The notes beneath the pieces were generated by a model. The model did not search any database. It had not been told where the DNA came from and was given only the letters and a program-made list of their open reading frames with translations. DNA of 64,000 nucleotides, from contig JANJUV010000020.1 in assembly GCA_024710405.1 (NCBI GenBank), forward strand, positions 124,001-188,000, given 5' to 3'. Source of the DNA: Bacteroidales bacterium (GTDB taxonomy: Bacteria; Bacteroidota; Bacteroidia; Bacteroidales; F082). This document shows positions 1-9,022 of the stretch, in pieces. The stretch's first letter is position 1. Each line of letters begins with the position of its first letter. A program made the translations under genes and the position numbers.

Positions 1-555
1 GGGCTTCATCCACAACTTTATTTTTTCTATGTTATCATGTAAATCATGAATATGCTCCAACACATGCCATAGTGTAATAGCATCCTGAGAGCTCTCATCT
101 ATTTGGGAATCATGCTCAGGCGAAATAACATGTAAACCCAATCTAGTGGAACAATAATTTCTGGCATTCTGATCTTTTTCTATACCCATGACCGAAAATC
201 CGGCATTCTGGCATGATTCTAAAAAGGAGCCTGAGCCAGCCCCAATATCAAGAATATTACCAGAGTCACAATACTTCTTTAGCAATCGGGTTTTGGAGGC
301 AACATTCCACCTTCTGATCAATTGATATATAAGAGCCAAAGGGTTCAGGCTTTTGCCCGGATGAGAATAATAGTTTTGGGATTGATAATAGGCAATAGAT
401 GCAAGGTCATCGGGAAAGGGATTGGTGATTTGCAATCCACAAAAACCGCATTGATGCACATCAAATTCTTCACCTGTAAGAAAATAGTCCTTTGTTGAAA
501 ATTTGAAAGTAAGGTTTTCGTGTGCACACAAAGGGCATCTCAAATGCTTATTCAT
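1..555 (-). CDS. Class I SAM-dependent methyltransferase with N-terminal zinc ribbon (3' end cut by window edge)
   Basis: The minus-strand frame is open from the ATG at 553-555 to base 1, so only the first 185 residues are present. Residues 7-39 hold two CxxC pairs (C7/C10 and C36/C39) typical of the small zinc ribbon on this methyltransferase type. Residues about 101-110 carry the glycine-rich SAM-binding motif (LDIGAGSGSF), and WHVLEHI near 163-169 matches the motif IV/post-motif region of the Methyltransf_23-like group. The start lies 29 bases after the mnmG stop on the same strand, so it probably ends the mnmG operon. The substrate is unknown; relatives often act on sugars or small molecules. 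Confidence 0.8.
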   Translation of the reverse strand, partial: MNKHLRCPLCAHENLTFKFSTKDYFLTGEEFDVHQCGFCGLQITNPFPDDLASIAYYQSQNYYSHPGKSLNPLALIYQLIRRWNVASKTRLLKKYCDSGNILDIGAGSGSFLESCQNAGFSVMGIEKDQNARNYCSTRLGLHVISPEHDSQIDESSQDAITLWHVLEHIHDLHDNIEKIKLWMKP

Positions 556-562
556 TTAGTTT

Positions 563-578
563 TGTTTCACGTGAAACA
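563..578. promoter_or_regulatory. parS: parS centromere site 1 (ParB binding palindrome)
   Basis: The 16-base palindrome TGTTTCACGTGAAACA is an exact match to the bacterial parS consensus TGTTNCACGTGAAACA. It lies in the 28-base gap between the mnmG stop and the downstream methyltransferase. ParB loads at such sites and spreads, organising the origin region for segregation. No parA or parB gene is in the window. The sequence match is direct; binding is inferred. Confidence 0.85.
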
Positions 579-583
579 TTATG

Positions 584-2455
584 TTAACGTCCTAAAAATA
601 CGGCCAATACAGAAACGTCTGATGGGGATACACCACTTATCCTGCTAGCCTGACCAAGGGTTTCAGGCTTTATTCTGGATAGTTTCTCACGAGCCTCCCA
701 GGATAAAGATTGTAGGCTATGATAATCAAAATCCGGTTTTAGCTTAACTTCTTCGATTCTCTTGAGTTTGTCTGCCATTTCGGCTTCCTTGATAATGTAT
801 CCTTCATACTTCACAGAGATTTCAACGGACTCCAAAACTTCATCCGAAATTTCGTCAAAGCCATATTTTGCTTTGAAGTCATGTTCAATAATATGCCAAA
901 TGTTGTGTATTGAAACCTGTGGCCGAAGCAACAATCCGGAAATCTTGATTCTTTGACTGATTGGAGCAGTTTGAAGCTCACTAAGTATAGGATTAATAAC
1001 TTCAGGAGAAATGCTTGTGCTTTTCAGAAACTCCTTTAAACTCTGCGTCATGGCAAGTTTACGTTTATAAACGGTTACTCTTTCTGCCGTGGCTAATCCT
1101 ATCCTTGCTGCTAATGGCGTTAACCTGAAGTCTGCATTGTCTTGTCGCAGTAAAATCCGGAATTCAGCCCTGCTTGTAAACATTCTGTAGGGCTCATCAA
1201 CACCTTTCGTAATTAGATCATCGATCAATACACCAATATATGCTTCGTCACGTCCCAAGGTGAAACTGCCCTTATCCTGCACTTTCAGCGCGGCATTGAT
1301 TCCGGCCATTAAACCCTGGGCCGCGGCTTCTTCATAACCTGTTGTTCCGTTAATCTGTCCGGCGAAATACAAGTTTTCTACAAGTTTGGTTTCTAACGTA
1401 TATTTCAATTGCTCCGGTGGAAAATAATCATACTCGATAGCATAACCCGGTCGGAATATTTTCGCGTGTTCAAAACCCGGTATTTCTCTTAATGCTTTGT
1501 ATTGTACATAATCAGGAAGGGAGGAACTAAAACCGTTTACATAATATTCAATTGTATTCCAACCTTCTGGTTCCACAAACAGCTGATGAGCATCTTTTGA
1601 TGAAAACCTCTCGATTTTGTCTTCGATACTCGGGCAATATCTTGGGCCAACGCCTTCTATTCTTCCTGAAAACATAGGTGAAAGATGAAACCCCTCCCTC
1701 AAAATATTATGTACCTGTTTGGATGTATAAGTGATATAGCAGCTCCTTTGGTTGTTCAAAGGAGTGTTTTCGAGATAGGAAAAATTGGATGGACGCTCAT
1801 CTCCTTTCTGCTCTTCCATCTTTGAAAAATCAATTGTACGTCCATCTACCCTGACTGGTGTTCCTGTTTTCATCCTGCTGGCAAGGAATCCATAGTCTGT
1901 GAGCTGCTCGGTTATTCCTGTGCTCGCTTTATCTCCCATCCGGCCTCCGCCAAACGTCTTTTCACCAATATGGATCAATCCATTCAGAAAAGTCCCATTG
2001 GTCAGTATCACCGCCTCTGATTCGATTTTCATGCCCATTCCTGTCAGCACACCACGAACTTTCCCATTGCTGATTATCAAACCAACTACAGTATCCTGCC
2101 AAAAATCAAGGTTTGGGGTTGATTCAAGCATGCGTCGCCATTCAGCAGCAAACAACATACGGTCACTTTGCGCACGTGGACTCCACATTGCAGGTCCTTT
2201 ACTTTTGTTGAGCATCCTGAACTGTATCATGGTTCTGTCGGTAACAAGACCTGAATAGCCTCCCAGCGCATCGAGCTCTCGAACTATCTGTCCCTTGGCA
2301 ATGCCACCCATAGCCGGATTACATGACATCTGAGCAATTGTTTGCAGATTCATTGTGATCAGCAGTGTTTTCGATCCCATATTGGCGGCAGCGGCAGCAG
2401 CCTCGGAACCTGAATGTCCGGCACCAACGACAATTATATCATATTTCTCAAACAT
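584..2455 (-). CDS. mnmG: tRNA uridine-5-carboxymethylaminomethyl(34) synthesis enzyme MnmG (GidA)
   Basis: MnmG, with MnmE, installs the (carboxymethyl)aminomethyl group on U34 of tRNAs reading split-box codons, using FAD and methylenetetrahydrofolate. From the ATG at 2453-2455 the protein has 623 residues, the usual length. The FAD Rossmann motif GAGHSG is at residues 11-16, the family signature CNPAMGG at 45-51, and the GYEEAAAQG stretch and C-terminal GidA helical domain are intact. The frame extends seven codons upstream to a GTG, but that start falls inside parS site 2 and adds residues absent from the family, so I chose the internal ATG. It is transcribed after ybeY and is flanked on both sides by parS palindromes. 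Confidence 0.97.
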   Translation of the reverse strand: MFEKYDIIVVGAGHSGSEAAAAAANMGSKTLLITMNLQTIAQMSCNPAMGGIAKGQIVRELDALGGYSGLVTDRTMIQFRMLNKSKGPAMWSPRAQSDRMLFAAEWRRMLESTPNLDFWQDTVVGLIISNGKVRGVLTGMGMKIESEAVILTNGTFLNGLIHIGEKTFGGGRMGDKASTGITEQLTDYGFLASRMKTGTPVRVDGRTIDFSKMEEQKGDERPSNFSYLENTPLNNQRSCYITYTSKQVHNILREGFHLSPMFSGRIEGVGPRYCPSIEDKIERFSSKDAHQLFVEPEGWNTIEYYVNGFSSSLPDYVQYKALREIPGFEHAKIFRPGYAIEYDYFPPEQLKYTLETKLVENLYFAGQINGTTGYEEAAAQGLMAGINAALKVQDKGSFTLGRDEAYIGVLIDDLITKGVDEPYRMFTSRAEFRILLRQDNADFRLTPLAARIGLATAERVTVYKRKLAMTQSLKEFLKSTSISPEVINPILSELQTAPISQRIKISGLLLRPQVSIHNIWHIIEHDFKAKYGFDEISDEVLESVEISVKYEGYIIKEAEMADKLKRIEEVKLKPDFDYHSLQSLSWEAREKLSRIKPETLGQASRISGVSPSDVSVLAVFLGR

Positions 2456-2468
2456 TAATCCTTTTGAT

Positions 2469-2484
2469 TGTTTCACGTGAAACC
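2469..2484. promoter_or_regulatory. parS: parS centromere site 2 (15 of 16 consensus bases)
   Basis: TGTTTCACGTGAAACC differs from the parS consensus only at the last base. It sits in the gap between the ybeY stop and the mnmG start, about 1.9 kb from parS site 1. ParB tolerates outer-base changes of this kind in characterised systems, so it is probably a functional second site. Confidence 0.8.
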
Positions 2485-2505
2485 ATTTGCTTAACTGTCA
2501 CGTTA

Positions 2506-2931
2506 TTAGTTAGTAATACCCAGAATTTGCAGAGAAGCATCTTCCATTGACCTCATTTCATTCCTTTCGCTCGAAGTACTGTCATTAAAACCCAACAAAT
2601 GCAGAACACCATGTATAACAACTCTATGTAACTCATTTTCAAAACTTGTGTTCGCTTCAAGTGCATTTTCTAATATTCTATCGAGGCTGATGTATATGTC
2701 GCCTGAAACAAAACCTTCCTGTTCTGATTGATCAAATGTGATGATGTCTGTGTAGTAGTCGTGCTGCAGGTAGTCACGATTCATCTGCAATAAAAACTCA
2801 TCATTGCAAAATACAATATCGATTCTTGCCAGCTTCTTCCCGTTCTTATTAATGACACTATTGATCCAATCACTGGAAATAGCAACATCCGGAACATCTG
2901 TTAGCCAATATATTTTGTTGATCTTCAGCAT
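2506..2931 (-). CDS. ybeY: Endoribonuclease YbeY (16S rRNA maturation)
   Basis: YbeY is a single-strand endoribonuclease needed for 16S rRNA 3'-end maturation and ribosome quality control. The 141-residue product matches the family length. The metal-binding motif HGVLHLLGFND is at residues 107-117, with H107, H111 and D117. The third ligand is Asp rather than His, as I recall for other Bacteroidota members, so I do not read this as inactivation. The DIITFDQ and GDIYIS strands are also present. The start overlaps the end of the upstream GHKL-like gene by seven bases, indicating translational coupling in the DUF4175-GHKL-ybeY-mnmG operon. Confidence 0.95.
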   Translation of the reverse strand: MLKINKIYWLTDVPDVAISSDWINSVINKNGKKLARIDIVFCNDEFLLQMNRDYLQHDYYTDIITFDQSEQEGFVSGDIYISLDRILENALEANTSFENELHRVVIHGVLHLLGFNDSTSSERNEMRSMEDASLQILGITN

Positions 2932-3386
2932 TTTAAATGATCTGCTATTCGTTTCTGGCAGGCAAAATACTGCGATAAAAGTTTTGCACGGCGTCTGGCT
3001 TTTATGCCAAACTGTGCAGTAGTGTTGAATAACAAGGTTAGCTTGTCTGATCGCTCATCAACAACACATAAATCACTTAAGGTTTGCAATACAAACAATT
3101 CTGAACCGATTATATCTGCGAAATCCAGCGATTTCTTCATTTGGGTGTTATTGTCCTCATCAGTAATTAGAAATTCCAAGTAAAGACCGCTATCTGCTGA
3201 GGTAGCTTCAACCAACAAACCGATTCCGGCCACTTTGTTGCAAAGCAAATCATACACTAATCCGGTGGCTGAAGCAATATTGCTGTAATATGTATTCTCA
3301 ATTCCAGATAAATCAACTACTTGTTCCACAAACTGTTCCAGCTTGTGGAAGTCCTCATTTCTTATAATCAGATTAATTCTATTCAT
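2925..3386 (-). CDS. GHKL/HATPase_c_2-like protein (RsbW-type fold), apparently degenerate
   Basis: This 153-residue protein (ATG at 3384-3386) sits between DUF4175 and ybeY, where Bacteroidota often encode a putative anti-sigma-type ATP-binding protein. The C-terminal third (GSELFVLQTLSDL, then a charged turn and KLTLLF) resembles the end of the RsbW/HATPase_c_2 fold. The region where the catalytic Glu/Asn N-box should be (around SATGLVYDLL) lacks the usual EAxxNAxxH pattern, and no DxGxG motif is visible. It may therefore bind no nucleotide. It overlaps the preceding gene by eight bases and ybeY by seven. The fold assignment rests on context and the C-terminal pattern only. Confidence 0.6.
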   Translation of the reverse strand: MNRINLIIRNEDFHKLEQFVEQVVDLSGIENTYYSNIASATGLVYDLLCNKVAGIGLLVEATSADSGLYLEFLITDEDNNTQMKKSLDFADIIGSELFVLQTLSDLCVVDERSDKLTLLFNTTAQFGIKARRRAKLLSQYFACQKRIADHLKC

Positions 3387-6300
3387 AACCGGCTTCAGTT
3401 TTTGATTGGAGCATGTACTCATTAATTTTCTGCCTGTAGTAAGGCTTTACAACAATTGGTGACAGCTTCAAGGCATCTTCCTGTCGTTTGATTATCTCAT
3501 TATACTCTATAATTCCGGTAGGGTTACTTTTCATAAACTCTTTAGGACGCTTTGACTCCCTTTCCTCTTTTAACTCTCTTTCCCGCTGGGCATTCTCAGC
3601 TTTCAGTAAACGTATTGTTATATCCTCGTTCCTTTTTAAAAGGTTATCCGTCAAACGCTTGTTCACCAGATCTTCTTCAAGCTTCGCCATATCCTGCAAA
3701 ATCTCACTCAATGCATCACCGTTAACTCCTTGATATTTAAACTCATCCATGAGTTGCTGCATCTGATTTCTCAATGCTTCCTGTTGTGCAGCCATTCGGG
3801 CTAAATCTTCGCTCTGACTGCTTTCGCCCTCCTTACTACCCTGCTTTCCTTTCATACGCTCAATACCTTCTTTAAGTTGTTCGCCCAGAGCGCGCTGCAG
3901 GTCCTTCATATTCGAGAGGCTTTCGCTTCCGCTCTGTCCTTCCTGACTATCCTGCTCGCCCTGCATTGGATTAGGCATACCCATACTCTGCTCCATTTTA
4001 TTTAGCGCCTCAGAAAGCATCAGTCCCAAATTATTCAACGACATCATCGAAAACTGCATTTCGGAGAGCGTATTAGCGGTTCTGCGATCCTGCATATTTT
4101 CAAGCGCATTATTCATTCTCCGGTTTATCTGTTCAACCTCTGAAAAAACAAAAGTTTCAATCTCCGGCTGTCGTTTTGCTAAGGCGGTTAATGAATCTTC
4201 AATGATTCCAAAACTCTCCCGAAGGTTACTCTGATCACGTATGATTTCAATATAGGCAGGATCATCGCGCCGTAAAGCCTCAAGTTTGTGCATCAGGGAT
4301 TCCTGATTCAGACTGGCCCTGAGCACATTTTGGAGCAATATTCTGAGCGTTCGTGCATCTTCTGCCTTGCGTTTTACATTCTCCTTTTTCATCATGTTTT
4401 GCAAGTCGAGGCTAAGCTTGCTCATCTTTGAGGAGGCTTCAGTCTTCTTTTTTCCTGCTGCACTCTGTTGTTGCTTATTGTGCTGCTCTAGCGCTTTATT
4501 CAGATCGTTCTTTATATCTAATTCCTGTTCTTTTGTTTCCTGCAATTCAAAAGGTTTATCCAATTCCTGATTCTTCTTACGTAAACTATCCAGTTCTCCT
4601 GAAAACTTATCGAACTGATCTTTTATCTCCTCCATCTTTTCAATGCTCTCTTTCTTTTCAGCATGTGTTGCTGACTCCTTTCCTGCCTCTTTATTTAATT
4701 CATCCGCCATTTCATTCAACTGCGAAATCAATCGCTGCATCTCCATCTCAAACTGCAATTGTTTTAGTAACGAAAGATTACGGTCAAGCGTTCTTTCAAA
4801 CTGCTCATTATTCATCTTCATCTGATTGAGCATTTCCCTGACCTGCTCCTTGTTTGCCTCTTCCATTAGTTTCTGCAGTTCTTCGAGCAGCTGTCGCAAC
4901 TCGTCATTCATTATTTCTTCCAGCATCGAATCCAGTTTCTTCTGTTTTTCTAGTAATTCTTTGTTCTTATCGCGTCTTTCTTCATTAAGCTGTTGAAGCT
5001 CTTTGTTTGTCTGCATCATTTCTTTCAATTGTTCTTCAACGTCCTTTTGCCGCTCTATGAGGTTTTTTAATTGGTTACGGTCGTTCCAGTCCAGCTCCTT
5101 TTTTTGCATCATTTCCCTCAGAAAATCATCCATTTCCTTCTTGATCTCGCGGGTTTCGTTCAGCAGTTTCCCGACCTGGTTTTCCTTTTCTGATTCCTGA
5201 ATTCTGATCAGTGAATCAATCTTTTGCTGTGAGAGAATGTTAATTTCAAACACTGATGATCGTCTGCTTTTTGGGCCGAAAATGGCGTCATTGTCCCAAA
5301 CTTCAAAGAAATAAGTAAGCCTATCACCTGCTTGCAGGTTCAAACTATCGACGGTTAACATATAATAAAAATCTTGTCTTTGCCTATTTCTTTCAATCTG
5401 AATGGGGTGAAGAAAAAGATCAGATACTTCATTTAGTTCAGGATTTTCAATGCGATAAACGAAATTCAATCTGCTGAAACCGTAATCATCCTGGATAAGC
5501 CCCGAAAAAAATCTTTCTTTTCCTGAATTGGATTCGGCTACAATCGAAACTGCCATTTCAGGATACAAATCAGCAACTGCTTCAAGATCAACTACCAGAT
5601 CTTGTTCCAGATTAACCATTGAATTAACAGGTCTGAATTTGAACTGATTACTCTCCATCAGCAGAGTCTCGGTAACTGCCTTTCCGTTTTCAACCAGGAA
5701 AGCAGTTTGTGTATCAGCTGAAGAGAGAATTACTCTGTCTGCATTTCGCAAATGAAGTGTCCATAGGACTCTGGAGCCTACCGGAAGACTAATAAAACTC
5801 TGATCACGATAGAATTCGTTCTTCCTGTTCATGTATTCGGGAAAAACAACTTCAGCTTCAATGGACGACAACACCGGCCGAGGCAGCGTAGTCAGCGTAT
5901 ATTGTTGTGTTTCAACATCTCCGGCTATTATCCTGAAGTCAATGTTTTCTTGCACATTTTTAAAATCATAATAAAACCTGAAATGGCTCGTCTTATCCAT
6001 ATTGTACGTATATCCGTTAGCTCTGATGGATAAACTTGCAGGAAGCTCTTCTCCGGTAACACTCACCCACAACCTGAAGTCGGACTGCTGCACAACGGTC
6101 AAAAACTCGTTTTCTATATCAATCTGATAGGGTAGGGGCTTGTTGAAATGCTGGTTGTAACTTATTATTCTGAACGAAGGTTCCATCACAAAAGAGGGGG
6201 ATACTACAATAAGTGCCATAAGCAATAGAACAGGGATAAAAGCAAATCTCAATTTTCGCAGGTTTTTACTGAAGGAAACTGCATTGGAAAAGGGGAGCGG

Positions 6301-6723
6301 GCTCAGTTGGCGGATTTTCTGACTGATTCCGGCCTCAAGAAGCGCGATTGATCCTGCATTGCCTTCACCCATTCGCTGAAGCTGAAGGGTGTTCAATAAT
6401 TTGTCATCAACCTCAGGAAAGTGTTTGCCAATAATTCGTGCGGCTGTTTCATGCGGCATGGTTTTCCTGAAACGGATCAAATGAGCAACTGGAATCAGAA
6501 TAAATTTCACCAAAACAAACAAGAAAATGCTGATATAAGCGTAAAACATGAAAAATCTGACACCTGATTCAAAATAGGCAAAATACTCGATACTGTTGAA
6601 CAGAAGAAATAATAAACACAGCAGAAATACACTATATATCAACCCTTTAATCAGTTCGTTCACATAGTATTTTCTGGCAAACTTCTCAATGTTGCCCAAC
6701 AAAGCCAGATAGTCACTTCCCAT
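3379..6723 (-). CDS. DUF4175 family membrane-anchored coiled-coil protein
   Basis: The protein has 1114 residues from the ATG at 6721-6723; the frame extends 21 codons upstream to a GTG, but those codons lie next to the promoter and add no family-like sequence. Two hydrophobic segments lie in the first 80 residues and a third near 155-180, followed by a beta-rich extracytoplasmic part to about residue 510. A long charged heptad-rich coiled coil (Glu/Lys/Gln-rich, about 520-820) and a Gln/Met-rich helical tail complete it. DUF4175 is conserved in Bacteroidota, usually beside ybeY and mnmG, and has no assigned function. The architecture suggests an envelope-spanning structural protein. It is the first gene of the minus-strand operon. 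Confidence 0.88.
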   Translation of the reverse strand: MGSDYLALLGNIEKFARKYYVNELIKGLIYSVFLLCLLFLLFNSIEYFAYFESGVRFFMFYAYISIFLFVLVKFILIPVAHLIRFRKTMPHETAARIIGKHFPEVDDKLLNTLQLQRMGEGNAGSIALLEAGISQKIRQLSPLPFSNAVSFSKNLRKLRFAFIPVLLLMALIVVSPSFVMEPSFRIISYNQHFNKPLPYQIDIENEFLTVVQQSDFRLWVSVTGEELPASLSIRANGYTYNMDKTSHFRFYYDFKNVQENIDFRIIAGDVETQQYTLTTLPRPVLSSIEAEVVFPEYMNRKNEFYRDQSFISLPVGSRVLWTLHLRNADRVILSSADTQTAFLVENGKAVTETLLMESNQFKFRPVNSMVNLEQDLVVDLEAVADLYPEMAVSIVAESNSGKERFFSGLIQDDYGFSRLNFVYRIENPELNEVSDLFLHPIQIERNRQRQDFYYMLTVDSLNLQAGDRLTYFFEVWDNDAIFGPKSRRSSVFEINILSQQKIDSLIRIQESEKENQVGKLLNETREIKKEMDDFLREMMQKKELDWNDRNQLKNLIERQKDVEEQLKEMMQTNKELQQLNEERRDKNKELLEKQKKLDSMLEEIMNDELRQLLEELQKLMEEANKEQVREMLNQMKMNNEQFERTLDRNLSLLKQLQFEMEMQRLISQLNEMADELNKEAGKESATHAEKKESIEKMEEIKDQFDKFSGELDSLRKKNQELDKPFELQETKEQELDIKNDLNKALEQHNKQQQSAAGKKKTEASSKMSKLSLDLQNMMKKENVKRKAEDARTLRILLQNVLRASLNQESLMHKLEALRRDDPAYIEIIRDQSNLRESFGIIEDSLTALAKRQPEIETFVFSEVEQINRRMNNALENMQDRRTANTLSEMQFSMMSLNNLGLMLSEALNKMEQSMGMPNPMQGEQDSQEGQSGSESLSNMKDLQRALGEQLKEGIERMKGKQGSKEGESSQSEDLARMAAQQEALRNQMQQLMDEFKYQGVNGDALSEILQDMAKLEEDLVNKRLTDNLLKRNEDITIRLLKAENAQRERELKEERESKRPKEFMKSNPTGIIEYNEIIKRQEDALKLSPIVVKPYYRQKINEYMLQSKTEAGYE

Positions 6724-6785
6724 AAAACACGCTATACAGTCAGTTCTAAAACAAAACGATACATAAAAAAGTTTATTTTTGGCCA

Positions 6786-6814
6786 CAAAGATACATCTTA
6801 GGCATTTGCACCAA
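6786..6814 (-). promoter_or_regulatory. Promoter of the DUF4175-mnmG operon
   Basis: On the minus strand a -33 TTG (complement of 6812-6814) is followed after 18 bases by TATCTTTG (complement of 6786-6793), matching the Bacteroidota TTTG / TAnnTTTG promoter. The expected transcript starts near 6780, about 57 bases before the ATG. Confidence 0.6.
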
Positions 6815-6843
6815 CTCCTTAAACATTAAACAGACGATCACTA

Positions 6844-8823
6844 ATGAAACATCTTATTGCCCTTTTTTCTCTGCTGTTGCTGGTTTACCCAATATTTGCG
6901 CAACAACCCGATGAACATGTCCATGACCGCTATTGCAGACATTACCCGGAAAATCACATAATTGAACGTTTTGCATATCGCAACGACTGGCAAAGCCCAC
7001 TCGTACATGACTATGACGTTAAGTTCTATTTCCTCGACATCGCAGTCACCAACCTGAATACCAGTGTAAACGGAAAAGTTACGATTCATGCTGATGTTAT
7101 TGCTGAAGATTTTAGTGTATTTGCTTTTGAGTTGGTTACACAAATGACCATCAGTCAGATTGTGTTTAACGGTCAGGTGTACACAACATGGAACAGGCAA
7201 GGTGATAATGTGTTGTTAACGGTTGTGCCTTCTCTGACTACCGGTGATAATTTTGTTGCAGAGATCAGCTATGGCGGCACACCTCCAACTGGAGGTTTTT
7301 TCTCCGGGGTCACCAATGCTACTTCGCAGCAATGGGACAAGCAGGTAACCTGGTCACTATCTGAGCCTTTTAATGCCAAACAATGGTGGCCTACAAAACA
7401 AGTGCTCACAGACAAGGCTGATTCAGTGTGGGTATTTTTGACGACTCCTGCCAATACCATGGCAGGATCACAGGGGTTGCTCACACAGATTACAGATGTA
7501 GGCGACGGCCAGCTACGTTATGAGTGGAAATCAAAATATCCTATTGTTTATTATCTTGTTTCATTCGCTGTAAGTGATTATCAGGAATATAACCTCTATT
7601 CAAAGCCCGAAGGCCTTGATGGTGACTCCATCCTGATCCAGAATTTCATTTACAACCACCCTTCATATCTGCCACAATACAAGTCCAATATAGATGTAAC
7701 AGCTCCAATGATAGAAGTGTTCAGCGATCTTTATACGATGTATCCGTTTAAAGACGAAAAATACGGTCATTGTATAACCCAGCTTGGAGGAGGTATGGAG
7801 CACCAGACGATGAGCACTATGGGTGGCTGGTCTTTTACTCTGGTTTCGCACGAATTAGGGCACATGTGGTTTGGCGACAATGTTACCTGCGCCACCTGGA
7901 GCGACATATGGATAAACGAAGGATTTGCAACTTACTCGACCTATCTCGCTCATGAATTTATAAACGACTGGAATACGGCTCAAACATTTATCATCAACAC
8001 CCAAAACAATGTAATGAGCCAGCCCGGCGGCAGTGTGTATATTCCGCCGTCAGAAATTACCGAAGACAATATCTGGAGGATATTCAACGGAAGGCTTTCT
8101 TACGACAAAGGCGCTTCTATTCTCCACGTGTTAAGGCATGAGATCAATGATGATGAACTATTCTTTGATATGCTCAGAACATTTCAGACCCAATATGCCG
8201 ACACATCTGCAACAGGGGAGGATTTCAGGCTTGTTGCCGAACAGGTAACAGGAATGGATTTTGAATACTTCTTTGATCAATGGTATTATGGCGAAGGCTA
8301 TCCGCTTTATGACTTTATATGGTATATGCAAGGAAGCGAATTGGTACTGATCAGTACACAGTCAACGTCGACTTCGGTAACACCATTCTTTGATATGCAT
8401 ATGGATTATAGGCTCAACTTCAGCGACAACACTCACGAAATTATCCGTTTGCATCAGGATGAGAAGATCAAAACATTCAACATTCCTGTTGATAAAGAAG
8501 TAGTTGGCATTACGGTTGACCCACTGAACTATACATTTGAAAAAGTTAACAGCCTGATCGTCGGCAATCCAGAAGAGCGCACACCCGGATTCTTCAGCAT
8601 TTATCCGAACCCTGCCAATGAGATGGTTTCTGTGTCGCTGCCATTTTTCCAATCCGGCTCAACGCAATACACTGTTTTCAATCAGTCAGGAACAGAAGTG
8701 GCCAGTGGCAATTTTGAGGGGAATAATTACCAATTAATGATATCAGGTTGGGCATCTGGAGTTTATGCTGTGGTAATTTCCCATGGCAACCAAAGGTCTA
8801 TAAGACGCCTGGTGGTTTTATAG
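6844..8823 (+). CDS. Secreted M1-family zinc aminopeptidase with T9SS type A sorting domain
   Basis: M1 peptidases remove N-terminal residues from peptides. The 659-residue product starts with a signal peptide ending near residue 20 (IFAQQ). The zinc site HELGH is at 336-340, with the third ligand E359 exactly 18 residues later. The exopeptidase GxMEN motif appears as GGMEH around M318, so its last residue is changed to His. A C-terminal domain starting at SIYPNPAN and ending in a basic strand is a T9SS type A sorting signal, so export to the surface or medium is inferred. It has its own transcription unit, divergent from the DUF4175 operon. Confidence 0.93.
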   Translation: MKHLIALFSLLLLVYPIFAQQPDEHVHDRYCRHYPENHIIERFAYRNDWQSPLVHDYDVKFYFLDIAVTNLNTSVNGKVTIHADVIAEDFSVFAFELVTQMTISQIVFNGQVYTTWNRQGDNVLLTVVPSLTTGDNFVAEISYGGTPPTGGFFSGVTNATSQQWDKQVTWSLSEPFNAKQWWPTKQVLTDKADSVWVFLTTPANTMAGSQGLLTQITDVGDGQLRYEWKSKYPIVYYLVSFAVSDYQEYNLYSKPEGLDGDSILIQNFIYNHPSYLPQYKSNIDVTAPMIEVFSDLYTMYPFKDEKYGHCITQLGGGMEHQTMSTMGGWSFTLVSHELGHMWFGDNVTCATWSDIWINEGFATYSTYLAHEFINDWNTAQTFIINTQNNVMSQPGGSVYIPPSEITEDNIWRIFNGRLSYDKGASILHVLRHEINDDELFFDMLRTFQTQYADTSATGEDFRLVAEQVTGMDFEYFFDQWYYGEGYPLYDFIWYMQGSELVLISTQSTSTSVTPFFDMHMDYRLNFSDNTHEIIRLHQDEKIKTFNIPVDKEVVGITVDPLNYTFEKVNSLIVGNPEERTPGFFSIYPNPANEMVSVSLPFFQSGSTQYTVFNQSGTEVASGNFEGNNYQLMISGWASGVYAVVISHGNQRSIRRLVVL

Positions 8824-8998
8824 ACATTACTTAAACCCTCCGACAATTCATTTTAATTATTCGTTTAGGCTCCATCATTATTCTTAACATGGTTATGGAT
8901 CGCAAGGGCAGTGCAAGCTGATTGTTATGCTATTCCTCTGGTTAGAAGTTAGCCACTGGTGTAATTGATTAGATCCGGATTGTTAGCCTGACGTTGTT

Positions 8999-9007
8999 TA
9001 TCTTTGC
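8999..9007 (+). promoter_or_regulatory. -7 element upstream of gltX
   Basis: TATCTTTGC fits TAnnTTTG and predicts a transcript start near 9013, ten bases before the gltX ATG. The nearest TTG (8980-8982) is spaced by 16 bases, shorter than usual. The rest of the 8824-9022 gap holds no other feature I can see. Confidence 0.5.
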
Positions 9008-9022
9008 CCAAATTTTTGCTAC

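Noticed and set aside
2506-2931. Loss of function of YbeY because the third motif residue is Asp
   Set aside because: The His-His-Asp pattern is, to my knowledge, normal among Bacteroidota YbeY proteins and the rest of the protein is complete.
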